Shown here piece by piece: positions 41,596-49,892 of a DNA stretch of 64,000 nucleotides. The position numbers and the translations under genes are program-made. The notes under the pieces are model-generated. The model was not told where the DNA came from. It made no database searches and saw nothing but the letters and a program-made list of their open reading frames with translations. Position 1 is the first letter of the stretch; every line of letters starts with the position of its first letter. The stretch comes from an uncultured Clostridia bacterium (GTDB lineage: Bacteria; Bacillota; Clostridia; Peptostreptococcales; Anaerovoracaceae): the NCBI GenBank assembly GCA_934281605.1, contig CAKQXD010000010.1, positions 1 through 64,000 on the forward strand. Reading direction: 5' to 3'.

Positions 41596-42570
41596 ATGAG
41601 CTTAGTAAACGAACTGAAAGAACGAATTTTAGCTGGCGGAGAGATCAGCCGAGAGGAGGCTTTGCAGCTGTTTGAGGAGCCGGTAGAAGAGGTGGCGCAG
41701 GCTGCCGACGAGATCCGGGAAAAATTCTGCGGCAACGGCTTCGATATCTGTACGATCATCAACGGCAAGAGCGGAAGATGTTCTGAAAACTGCAAATTCT
41801 GCGCCCAGAGCGCCCACTACGACACGGGCTGCGCCGAGGTGTACGACCTGCTGCCGACGGAAGAAATCCTGAAAGAAGCAAAGTATAATGACGATCAGGG
41901 AGTGCTGCGGTACTCCATCGTAACATCGGGCAAGCGTTTGACGGACGCAGAGCTGGAGCAGGTCTGCGACAGCATTCGCAAGATAAAAGAAGAAACAAAT
42001 ATTGAGGTGTGCTTTTCCTTCGGGCTGCTGAATGAAGAACAGCTTCGCAAAGTGCGGGAAGCGGGAGCGACGAGAGCTCACTGCAACCTGGAAACTTCGC
42101 GGAGATATTTTCCGGAAATCTGCACGACACACACATACGACCAGAAGATCGAGACGCTGAAAGCAGCCGTAGCGGCGGGGCTTTCCATCTGCTCCGGCGG
42201 CATCATGGGACTGGGCGAGACCATAGAAGACCGGGTGGACATGGTGTTCACCGTCAAGGAACTGGGGGTAAAATCCGTTCCGGTAAACTTCCTGAACCCG
42301 ATCCCGGGAACTCCGTTTGAAGGCAACACGCCGCTGACGGAGGAAGAAGCGCGTCAGTGCGTTGCGGTATTCCGCTTCATCATCCCGGATGCATCCATCC
42401 GTCTGGCCGGCGGCAGAGGTCTGCTGGGCGACAAAGGGAAGGAATGCTTCCAGAGCGGCGCCAACGCAGCTATCTCCGGCGACATGCTGACCACTGCGGG
42501 CATCACCGTCCAGAAGGACATGGAGATGCTGGAAGAACTGGGGTACAAGCCGGAGCTCTGGGAGGATTAA
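41596..42570 (+). CDS. bioB: biotin synthase
   Basis: The 324-residue radical SAM enzyme inserts sulfur into dethiobiotin. The [4Fe-4S] motif CSENCKFCAQS lies near residue 60, the NLETS motif near 160, SGGIMGLGE near 200 and AGGRG near 275, where the Arg contacts the [2Fe-2S] cluster. It needs S-adenosylmethionine. The ATG follows GAGGAAGGGG. Operon position two. Confidence 0.97.
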   Translation: MSLVNELKERILAGGEISREEALQLFEEPVEEVAQAADEIREKFCGNGFDICTIINGKSGRCSENCKFCAQSAHYDTGCAEVYDLLPTEEILKEAKYNDDQGVLRYSIVTSGKRLTDAELEQVCDSIRKIKEETNIEVCFSFGLLNEEQLRKVREAGATRAHCNLETSRRYFPEICTTHTYDQKIETLKAAVAAGLSICSGGIMGLGETIEDRVDMVFTVKELGVKSVPVNFLNPIPGTPFEGNTPLTEEEARQCVAVFRFIIPDASIRLAGGRGLLGDKGKECFQSGANAAISGDMLTTAGITVQKDMEMLEELGYKPELWED

Positions 42571-42573
42571 GTC

Positions 42574-43260
42574 ATGGTGAGAAAGCTGTTTATCACCGGC
42601 ACGGGCACCGACATCGGCAAGACCTACGTGACCGGTCTGATCTTGAAAAAACTGCAGGAAAGCGGGCGCGGCGCGGCCTACTACAAGGCTGCTATGAGCG
42701 GCAATGAGCGGGATGCAGACGGCAATCTGATCCCGGGGGATGCTCTTCATGTAAAGACCGCTTCCGGCATCGCGCAGCCGCTGGAGACCATGTGTCCCTA
42801 TGTTTATGAAGCGGCCGTATCGCCTCATCTGGCGTCCCGTCTGGAAGGGAATCCGGTGCAGATGGATGTGGTGAAAGCTGGCTTTGAAAAGGTCTGCGAG
42901 GACTACGATTACGTGACGGTGGAAGGCTCCGGCGGCATCGTGTGTCCCATCGATTTTGACAACAGCAAGCTGCAGCTGGAGGACGTGATCGGCGGACTGG
43001 ATCTGTCCAGCATCCTCATCGCGGACGCCGGCCTTGGAACCATCAACGGGGTGGTGCTGACGGTGGAATACATGCGGGCCAGAGATCTGGAGCTGAAAGG
43101 CGTCATCTTCAACAACTTCCATCCGGGCGATGTGATGGAAGAGGACAACATCCGCATGTGCGAGTACTACACGGGCCTGCCGACGCTGGCATGCGTCAAG
43201 CCGGGCGACACCGACCTGGACATGGACGCAGACGCTCTGGCGGCTCTTTACAGCGAATAA
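42574..43260 (+). CDS. bioD: dethiobiotin synthetase
   Basis: The 228-residue ATPase closes the ureido ring of dethiobiotin. The P-loop ITGTGTDIGKT lies at residue 6, followed by YYKAAMSG and the VEGSGGIVCP loop. It starts 3 bp after bioB and is followed by a 93-bp gap before bioA that contains one CTTTGCAG octamer. Confidence 0.96.
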   Translation: MVRKLFITGTGTDIGKTYVTGLILKKLQESGRGAAYYKAAMSGNERDADGNLIPGDALHVKTASGIAQPLETMCPYVYEAAVSPHLASRLEGNPVQMDVVKAGFEKVCEDYDYVTVEGSGGIVCPIDFDNSKLQLEDVIGGLDLSSILIADAGLGTINGVVLTVEYMRARDLELKGVIFNNFHPGDVMEEDNIRMCEYYTGLPTLACVKPGDTDLDMDADALAALYSE

Positions 43261-43353
43261 AACAGGGGCGTGACTAAACAGCCTGACGACGGAAGCAGCC
43301 GAGACCGGGTGCAGACGCCCGGCGCGCTCTTTGCAGAAAGAAAGGAAAGAACA

Positions 43354-44547
43354 ATGATCTGGTATCCTTACGAACAAATGAAAACCATGAAACCGCCCTA
43401 CAAGATCGTAGACGCGGAGGGGGTGTACCTCTACACGGAAGACAACAAAATGATCGACTCCATCTCGTCCTGGTGGAGCACGATCCACGGCTACAAGCAC
43501 CCGGTCATCACCCAGGCCATCAAAGACCAGGCGGACAAATTCTCCCACGTCATGCTGGGCGGCCTGACCCACGATCCGGCTCTCGAGCTTTCTGCAAAGC
43601 TTGCTGAGTGGCTTCCGGGGGATCTGGACTATTGCTTCTTTTCGGACTCCGGCAGCGTCGGCGTTGAAGTGGCGCTGAAGATGGCTTTGCAGTACTATGT
43701 AAATCAGGGGGATATGGAGCGAACGAAAGTGCTGGCACTGCAAAATGCCTACCACGGGGATACCTTTAAAGCCATGGAAGTGGGCGACGATGAGGATTAT
43801 CATTTTATCCTGGAGGCCTATGGCGAAAAGAAATACGTCATCAACATCCCGACGGAAATTTCAGCGCTGGAAGAGGCTTTTGCCAAGCATCACAGAGAGC
43901 TCAACTGCATGATCGTGGAGCCGCTTCTGCAGGGGGCGGCAGGGATGCTGATGTACGACATTTCGTTTTTACAGCGGGCGCGGGAGCTTTGCGATGAGTA
44001 CGGCGTGCTGCTGATCTTCGACGAAGTGGCGACGGGATTCGGACGCACGGGCCATCGGTTTGTTGCCGACGTGGTGCTGCCGGACATTCTGGTGCTGGGA
44101 AAGGCCCTGACGGGCGGACACATCGGCCATGCGGCAACGGTTGCCAACCATAAGGTTTACGATGCGTTCTACAGCGACGACCCGGAAAAAGCCCTCATGC
44201 ACGGGCCGACCTTCATGGGAAATCCGCTGGCCTGCAGCGCAGCCTTAAAGTCCATCCAGCTCTTTGAAGAGGAGAATTACATGGACAAGATCCACCGGAT
44301 CACCGAGATCACACGGGAGGAAATGGAAGGCTTCACAGCCCCGGAAATCAAGGAGATCCGCATCATGGGCGGATGCGTCTGCATCGAAGTCCACGACGGC
44401 GCCTGCCTCAAAGGCTTCCCCGAATTCGCCTACGAACGAGGCGTCTTCAACCGCCCGTTCTTAAACTTCCTCTACGCCATGGTGCCGTATATCATCACCG
44501 AAGACGAACTGCGGCACGTATTGAGGACGATGAAGGCGTGGTTTTAA
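43354..44547 (+). CDS. bioA: adenosylmethionine-8-amino-7-oxononanoate aminotransferase
   Basis: The 397-residue class III aminotransferase converts 7-keto-8-aminopelargonate to diaminopelargonate. Motifs are SSWWSTIHGYKHP, NAYHGDTFKAM, FDEVATGFGRTG (PLP Asp) and LGKALTGGHIG (Schiff-base Lys). It is shorter than the E. coli enzyme. The start at 43354 follows AAAGGAAAG; the upstream frame to 43270 lacks a ribosome site. BioF and the pimelate-side genes are not in the operon. Confidence 0.95.
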   Translation: MIWYPYEQMKTMKPPYKIVDAEGVYLYTEDNKMIDSISSWWSTIHGYKHPVITQAIKDQADKFSHVMLGGLTHDPALELSAKLAEWLPGDLDYCFFSDSGSVGVEVALKMALQYYVNQGDMERTKVLALQNAYHGDTFKAMEVGDDEDYHFILEAYGEKKYVINIPTEISALEEAFAKHHRELNCMIVEPLLQGAAGMLMYDISFLQRARELCDEYGVLLIFDEVATGFGRTGHRFVADVVLPDILVLGKALTGGHIGHAATVANHKVYDAFYSDDPEKALMHGPTFMGNPLACSAALKSIQLFEEENYMDKIHRITEITREEMEGFTAPEIKEIRIMGGCVCIEVHDGACLKGFPEFAYERGVFNRPFLNFLYAMVPYIITEDELRHVLRTMKAWF

Positions 44548-44567
44548 AATTTTCACAAGAAAACCTG

Positions 44568-44638
44568 CTGACTATCCAAGTCGATTATGATACAATAAAA
44601 AACGGGCAATTTCAAAGCGTCTCCATCGGGGACGCTTT
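44568..44638 (+). promoter_or_regulatory. likely promoter and leader hairpin of the flavodiiron gene
   Basis: CTGACT (44568-44573), 17 bp, TACAAT (44591-44596) precede a perfect 8-bp hairpin, AAAGCGTC (44614-44621) with GACGCTTT (44631-44638). The hairpin has no T run, so it is more likely a leader structure than a terminator. Confidence 0.5.
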
Positions 44639-44677
44639 CAAAATAAGGAAAGAAAGTTAGAAACGGAGGAACTCTAT

Positions 44678-46012
44678 ATGGTACAGAATATTACAGATTC
44701 CATTTTTTATGTGGGAGCAAATGATCACGACCTTGACCTGTTCGAGGGACAGTATATCGTGCCAAACGGCATGGCGTACAATTCCTACGTGATCGTAGAC
44801 GATAAAATCGCCGTGTTCGACACGATCGACAAGAGCAAGACGGAAGAATGGCTGGATAACCTGGCTGAAGTCCTGGGAGACAGAAAGCCGGACTACCTCA
44901 TCGTGCAGCACATGGAGCCGGACCACTCCGCGTCCGTACATGCCTTTGCAGAAAAATATCCGGAGGCAGCTGTCGTAGGAAACAAAAAGACGTTCAACAT
45001 GATCGGACAGTTTTTCCCGGAACTTGAAATCGCTAATAAAGTAGAAGTTAAGGATGGCGAGATCCTGGATCTGGGCAGTCATAAGCTGAACTTCGTATTT
45101 GCGCCTATGGTTCACTGGCCGGAAGTTATGATGACTTACGAATCCACGGAAAAGATCCTGTTCTCCGCTGATGCATTCGGCAAGTTCGGCGCACTGGACG
45201 TTGACGAGGACTGGGCCTGCGAAGCAAGACGCTACTACTTCGGGATCGTTGGTAAATACGGTGCGCAGGTACAGACCGTGCTGAAGAAGGCCAAGGATCT
45301 TTACATCGAAAAGATCTGCCCGCTTCACGGACCGGTGCTCACCGAAGACCTGGGCTACTACATCGACCTGTACGACAAATGGTCCGGGTATAAACCGGAA
45401 ACAGAAGGTGTCTGCATCTGCTACACTTCCGTTTACGGTAATACAAAGAAGGCTGCTGAGCTGCTGAGAGACGAGCTGGCAGAAAACGGCGTAGAGACTA
45501 TCGAATTGAGCGACCTGGCAAGATGCGACATGGCGGAAGCTGTAGAAGATGCGTTCCGCTACGACCGTCTGGTGCTGGCGACGACTACATACAACGGCGG
45601 CATGTTCCCGTTCATGCAGCAGTTCATCGATGAGCTGACGGAGCGTAATTATCAGAACCGCTATGTGGCATTCATCGAAAACGGCACATGGGGACCGGCT
45701 GCGATGCGCGCTATGAAGAAGGAACTGGAAGGCGCGAAGGATATCAAGATCGCAGAAAACAACGTGACCATCAAGTCTGCGATGACCGACGCCAACAGAG
45801 AGCAGATCGCGGCGCTGGCCAAGGAGCTGACTCCGGGCCACATGGACCTGGCGGCAGAGCTGGCTGGGCCTGCGGAGGAGGAAGCAGAAGAAGGCAAGAA
45901 GAAGGGCTTCGTCTGCAACATCTGCGGATACGTTTACGAAGGGGACACTCTTCCGGACGATTTCATCTGCCCGCTGTGCAAGCACCCGGCTTCGGATTTT
46001 TCGCCGCTGTAA
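44678..46012 (+). CDS. flavodiiron protein with C-terminal rubredoxin
   Basis: The 444-residue protein has three parts. The N-terminal metallo-beta-lactamase domain carries the diiron ligands HMEPDH at 78-83 and later His/Asp residues. A flavodoxin domain follows (CYTSVYGNTKKAA near 247, TTTYNGGMFPFM), then a rubredoxin domain at the end (CNICGYVY and CPLCKHPASDF). Such enzymes reduce O2 to water or NO to N2O and protect anaerobes. The fused rubredoxin would take electrons directly from an NAD(P)H reductase. The endonuclease IV gene follows nine bases later. Confidence 0.96.
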   Translation: MVQNITDSIFYVGANDHDLDLFEGQYIVPNGMAYNSYVIVDDKIAVFDTIDKSKTEEWLDNLAEVLGDRKPDYLIVQHMEPDHSASVHAFAEKYPEAAVVGNKKTFNMIGQFFPELEIANKVEVKDGEILDLGSHKLNFVFAPMVHWPEVMMTYESTEKILFSADAFGKFGALDVDEDWACEARRYYFGIVGKYGAQVQTVLKKAKDLYIEKICPLHGPVLTEDLGYYIDLYDKWSGYKPETEGVCICYTSVYGNTKKAAELLRDELAENGVETIELSDLARCDMAEAVEDAFRYDRLVLATTTYNGGMFPFMQQFIDELTERNYQNRYVAFIENGTWGPAAMRAMKKELEGAKDIKIAENNVTIKSAMTDANREQIAALAKELTPGHMDLAAELAGPAEEEAEEGKKKGFVCNICGYVYEGDTLPDDFICPLCKHPASDFSPL

Positions 46013-46021
46013 GGAGAAGCT

Positions 46022-46855
46022 ATGCTGCAGATAGGTTGTCATTTATCCTCGGTCAAGGGGTTTGAACACATGGGGCAAGAAGCCCTTTCCATCGGGGCCA
46101 ACACGTTTCAGTTTTTTACGAGAAATCCGCGGGGCGGCAAGGCCAAGGACATCGATCCGGAGGACGTGAAGCGATTTTTAGATCTGGCCCATGAGCATGA
46201 TTTTGCAAAGCTGGTGGCCCACGCGCCTTATACGCTGAATCCGTGCTCCGCCACGGAAAAAGTGCGGGATTTCGCGCTGTTCGCCATGGAGGACGATATG
46301 AAGCGGATGGAATACGTGCCGGGAAATTACTACAACTTCCACCCGGGAAGCCACGTGGGACAGGGCGTGGAGAAGGGGATCGAGCTGATCTGCGAGGTGC
46401 TCAACAAGATCATACGACCGGAGCAGAACACGATCATTTTACTGGAAACCATGTCAGGCAAAGGCAGCGAAGTGGGCGGCAGGTTCGAAGAGCTGCAGGC
46501 CATCATCGACGGTGTGGAGCAGCAGGACAAGATCGGCGTCTGCATGGACACATGCCATGTCAGCGATGCCGGTTACGACATTATAAACGACCTGGACGGG
46601 GTGCTGGATGAGTTTGACCGGATCGTGGGTCTGGAGCGGCTTTACGCATTGCATATCAACGACAGCCTCAACCCGCCGGGATCCCATAAGGATCGTCATG
46701 CAAAGATCGGAGAAGGGACCATCGGTCTGCCGGCCATCGCAAACGTCATCCGCCATCCAAAACTACAGGGACTTCCGTGCATCCTGGAAACGCCAAACGA
46801 GCTTCCGGGATATGCGAAGGAAATCGAGCTCCTTCGGGCAGAGTATGCAAAGTAG
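46022..46855 (+). CDS. nfo: endonuclease IV
   Basis: The 277-residue zinc enzyme cleaves DNA at abasic sites in base-excision repair. Family motifs are IGCHLSSVKG, VAHAPYTLNPCS, FHPGSHVGQG, LLETMSGKGSEVG, CMDTCHVSDAGYD and HINDSLNPPGSHKDRH. It follows the flavodiiron gene with GGAG in the spacer, so the two may be co-expressed, which fits a shared role in oxidative stress. Confidence 0.96.
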   Translation: MLQIGCHLSSVKGFEHMGQEALSIGANTFQFFTRNPRGGKAKDIDPEDVKRFLDLAHEHDFAKLVAHAPYTLNPCSATEKVRDFALFAMEDDMKRMEYVPGNYYNFHPGSHVGQGVEKGIELICEVLNKIIRPEQNTIILLETMSGKGSEVGGRFEELQAIIDGVEQQDKIGVCMDTCHVSDAGYDIINDLDGVLDEFDRIVGLERLYALHINDSLNPPGSHKDRHAKIGEGTIGLPAIANVIRHPKLQGLPCILETPNELPGYAKEIELLRAEYAK

Positions 46856-46932
46856 GAGCCGGCGGTCCTCGTAAAGAGAGGTTTGCCTTCGGAGGAGTTT
46901 AACACAGAAAAAATACAGCAGGCTGTATCATA

Positions 46933-46993
46933 AAAAAAACGGCTGCGATTTTCGGGATATATCAGTTTCCCGAAAACAGCAAGCCGTTTTTTT
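46933..46993. terminator. bidirectional terminator between nfo and the CDF gene
   Basis: AAAAAAACGGCT (46933-46944) pairs with AGCCGTTTTTTT (46982-46993), with an inner TCGGG/CCCGA stem. It serves both convergent genes. Confidence 0.85.
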
Positions 46994-47013
46994 ATGCTCA
47001 TAATATTTCTTTC

Positions 47014-48210
47014 CTATAAATTATGCTCGTTTCCCAGATGGGTGTACATCTTATCGAACGTGATGACCGGATAGTATGTATGACCGTCGCCCAGCTCATC
47101 CAGCGCCCGTTTGGCGATGCTGCGGATGTCGCTCTCCGTTAAAATACAGCTGTGGGTCAGCACCACGTCGAAGATGACGTTGGTGTGGGAAGGACCCGGT
47201 ACGATACGAAAATCGTGGATGCTTTCCAGTCCGTCCATCTTGGAAAAGGCCTCAGAAATCGCCGCCTTCGCCTTGTTGACCAGCGGATCATCGGTCTTGA
47301 TGGGATCCATGTGAGCGACAAACTGGATATTCAGCGAACGCTGCACCATCCTCTCGATGTTGTCGATGATATCGTGATTGGTCATGATGTCGCCGCCTGC
47401 GTCCATTTCGATGTGGACCGATGCGAAGATGCGCCCAGGCCCATAGTTATGTACCATCAGATCGTGGATCCCGAGCACGCTGGGATCCCTGCAGACGATT
47501 TCCCGGATGTTTTCCACCAGCTGAGGATCCGGTGCTTCCCCCAGCAGAGGGCTGGACGTTTCTCGAACCAGCTGGATGCCGGACCAGACGATAAACAGTG
47601 CAACCAGGCAGCCCATAAAACCGTCGATCTGCAGTCCGGTGAACTTGCCAAACAGCAGACTGGCAAGAACGACAGATGTTGCGATCACGTCATTTCGACT
47701 GTCAGCTGCCGTTGCCGTCAGGGTCACCGACTTGATTTTTTTGCCGATGCTGGAATTAAACAGGGACTGCCACAGCTTGATCAGGATGGCCGCTATCAGC
47801 ATTCCTACCGTCAGATAGCTGAATTCCACCGGTTCGGGATGGATGATCTTTTCCACGGAAGTCTTTAAAAGCTGCAGTCCGATGACGATGATGAAAATCG
47901 ACACGAAAAGTCCGGTCAGATACTCGATCCGGGCATGACCGTAAGGGTGTTTCTCATCCTCCGGCTGTGCAGCCAGCTTGAAACCTACCAGGGTGATGAT
48001 AGACGATGATGCATCCGCCAGGTTGTTGATCCCGTCGGCGATGATAGCGATGCTGCGAGCCAGCAGACCGAAGCCTACCTTCATCAGGCAGAGAAACAGG
48101 TTGGAAACGATGCCAACCACACCGGCGAATTTGCCGTACTGCTCCCGCACATCCGGATCGTCGGTTTTCTCAGGGTTCTTGATAAAAAGTTTGATCAGGA
48201 ATGATCCCAT
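47014..48210 (-). CDS. cation diffusion facilitator transporter
   Basis: The 398-residue CDF protein has six helices with the metal-site motifs IADGINNLADASSS and HPYGHARIEYL, and TAADSRNDVIAT in helix five. Its long cytoplasmic C-terminal domain has two parts, typical of MntE or MamM-like members with an extended tail. It exports divalent metals such as Mn, Zn or Fe in exchange for protons; the metal cannot be fixed by eye. It is followed upstream on the same strand by the TSCPD gene, 34 bp away. Confidence 0.92.
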   Translation of the reverse strand: MGSFLIKLFIKNPEKTDDPDVREQYGKFAGVVGIVSNLFLCLMKVGFGLLARSIAIIADGINNLADASSSIITLVGFKLAAQPEDEKHPYGHARIEYLTGLFVSIFIIVIGLQLLKTSVEKIIHPEPVEFSYLTVGMLIAAILIKLWQSLFNSSIGKKIKSVTLTATAADSRNDVIATSVVLASLLFGKFTGLQIDGFMGCLVALFIVWSGIQLVRETSSPLLGEAPDPQLVENIREIVCRDPSVLGIHDLMVHNYGPGRIFASVHIEMDAGGDIMTNHDIIDNIERMVQRSLNIQFVAHMDPIKTDDPLVNKAKAAISEAFSKMDGLESIHDFRIVPGPSHTNVIFDVVLTHSCILTESDIRSIAKRALDELGDGHTYYPVITFDKMYTHLGNEHNL

Positions 48211-48243
48211 ATCAGTGATTCCTTTCTTTCCTGTAAAGGCTAC

Positions 48244-48504
48244 TTACTTCTGCTGTTCCTGCTCAGCGGCGGCCACGATAGCGCGCGCCAGCTGATCGGA
48301 GCAGGATGTATCCTTGAATCCGCAGTGGATCCCTAGCAGCTTGTTTTTGATCTGATCGACAGTCAGACCGTCTACCAGTTTGGAGATGGCCTGGAGATTG
48401 CCGTTGCAGCCTCCCAGAAACTGCACGTTGTGTACTACATTCCCATCCAGTTCGAATTCCAGTCTTGCTGGGCAGACTCCCTGCGGTGTTACCTCATATT
48501 TCAT
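48244..48504 (-). CDS. TSCPD-domain protein (TIGR03905 type)
   Basis: The 86-residue protein matches the small TSCPD family: VCPARLEFELDG, VQFLGGCNGNLQAISKLVDG and CGFKDTSCSDQLARAI. The hallmark Pro is Ser here (TSCSD). The same fold forms the C-terminal tail of some class II ribonucleotide reductases; a metal-binding role for the cysteines is likely but unproven. A good GGAGACATG site precedes the ATG. Confidence 0.85.
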   Translation of the reverse strand: MKYEVTPQGVCPARLEFELDGNVVHNVQFLGGCNGNLQAISKLVDGLTVDQIKNKLLGIHCGFKDTSCSDQLARAIVAAAEQEQQK

Positions 48505-48527
48505 TACCTCATGTCTCCTTTGTTATT

Positions 48528-49892
48528 CTATTTGTTCACGATATCCTGCAGAACCTCGTTGGCAACGCTTCCGGAAACCTTTGCTCCGAATCCGCCGTTT
48601 TCCACCAGCACGATGAAAGCGTAAGGATTCTCCGGATCATCCAGAAATCCTGCAAACCAGGCGTTTGGCTTTTTACTGCCGCCTACTTCCGCCGTTCCGG
48701 ACTTGGCGCAGAGGTTCAGCCCCGGGAAGCTGCTGTTTCCGCCGTAGTGATTTTCCACGTTGTTTGCCATCATTTCTTTCAATGAGGACGCCGTGGAGGA
48801 CTCGATCATGCTTTTTGTTTTCTTGCCGAATTTCGGGATCTTCGCCATCTGTTTATCGACGAAGGAAGTCGGTCTGATCAGTGTCGGCAGAGTAGCTGTA
48901 CCATTATTGGCGATCGCTCCCATGTAGACCATCATGGTGCATGGGTTGATCATATCCTTGTTCTGTCCGATCCCGCTCCATGCCAGGCTGACGCCGCTGT
49001 CCGGAAATTCAAAAGTTCCCTTGGCTGTCTTGATGCCGTTGATGTCCAGACTTTCCGTCAGGCCTGCTTTTTCCGTATATTTTTCCATGGTGCCGGCACC
49101 GATTTTCTCTGCAAGCTTACCGAAGTAGATGTTGCAGGAAACTTCCAGTGCTTTTTTCAGATCAACTGTGCCGTGAACGGACATATCGGTTACTTTGTCA
49201 CCGTGTCCGTAGTCTTCTGTACCGTGGCAGGTCACCTTATAGGTATAGGCGTCATCCTGAGTTTCGATGGCCGCTGCCGCTGTCACCAGCTTGAAGATCG
49301 ATCCCGGCGGGAAAGTGGAGCTGGTAAAGCGGTTGATGTAAACGCCCGATTTATCATTCGCTGAAATCGTCGGCGGGCTTTGCGGATCGTAGGTCGGCGA
49401 GCTGACCATGCAGATGATCTCGCCTGTTTCATAATTGTAAACTCCTACCGTTCCTTTTCTGCCTTTCAGCGCCCGGTAGGCCGTCGCACAGACGTTGGCA
49501 TCCAGCGTCATGGTCACGTCCTTTCCCGCATTGTTGAGGGAATACACGCCGTTGATCAGGTTGTAGCCGATGAGCTCGTCAGTAAAGGCGCGGTTGGCGC
49601 CGGTGGAAATGTTGTTGTCTTTGTCTCCGGTGACATGCATCAGAGCTTTGCGGACGTCCGCACTGTCGTTGAAGACCATGCCGTCGGATGTGTTTTTCAT
49701 CAGGACCTGACCGTTGACGTCGTACAGGCTTCCCTTGGAAAGGTCACCGCGGGAGTATACGTCGCGGTTGCCTTCATAGGAGGCCCAGTCGTCGCCGTGG
49801 GCGATATAGCGATAGGTAAAGACTCCTACGCCGAGGATCAGGACGAATCCCAGCAGGAGACACATGATCGCTCGTTTTTCTATTTTTTTCAT
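48528..49892 (-). CDS. class B penicillin-binding protein
   Basis: The 454-residue transpeptidase has one N-terminal membrane helix, a short pedestal and the transpeptidase domain: SIFK with catalytic Ser 198, SCN near 256 and KSGT near 418. It cross-links peptidoglycan. It resembles the short PbpA-type proteins that pair with a SEDS polymerase. Its ATG overlaps the stop of the FHA-SEDS gene (ATGA), so the two are co-translated. Confidence 0.93.
   Translation of the reverse strand: MKKIEKRAIMCLLLGFVLILGVGVFTYRYIAHGDDWASYEGNRDVYSRGDLSKGSLYDVNGQVLMKNTSDGMVFNDSADVRKALMHVTGDKDNNISTGANRAFTDELIGYNLINGVYSLNNAGKDVTMTLDANVCATAYRALKGRKGTVGVYNYETGEIICMVSSPTYDPQSPPTISANDKSGVYINRFTSSTFPPGSIFKLVTAAAAIETQDDAYTYKVTCHGTEDYGHGDKVTDMSVHGTVDLKKALEVSCNIYFGKLAEKIGAGTMEKYTEKAGLTESLDINGIKTAKGTFEFPDSGVSLAWSGIGQNKDMINPCTMMVYMGAIANNGTATLPTLIRPTSFVDKQMAKIPKFGKKTKSMIESSTASSLKEMMANNVENHYGGNSSFPGLNLCAKSGTAEVGGSKKPNAWFAGFLDDPENPYAFIVLVENGGFGAKVSGSVANEVLQDIVNK

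Noticed and set aside
41629..43803. 724-codon minus-strand frame opposite bioB, bioD and bioA
   Set aside because: It is a mirror of codon bias in three well-conserved genes, with no start signal or domain.
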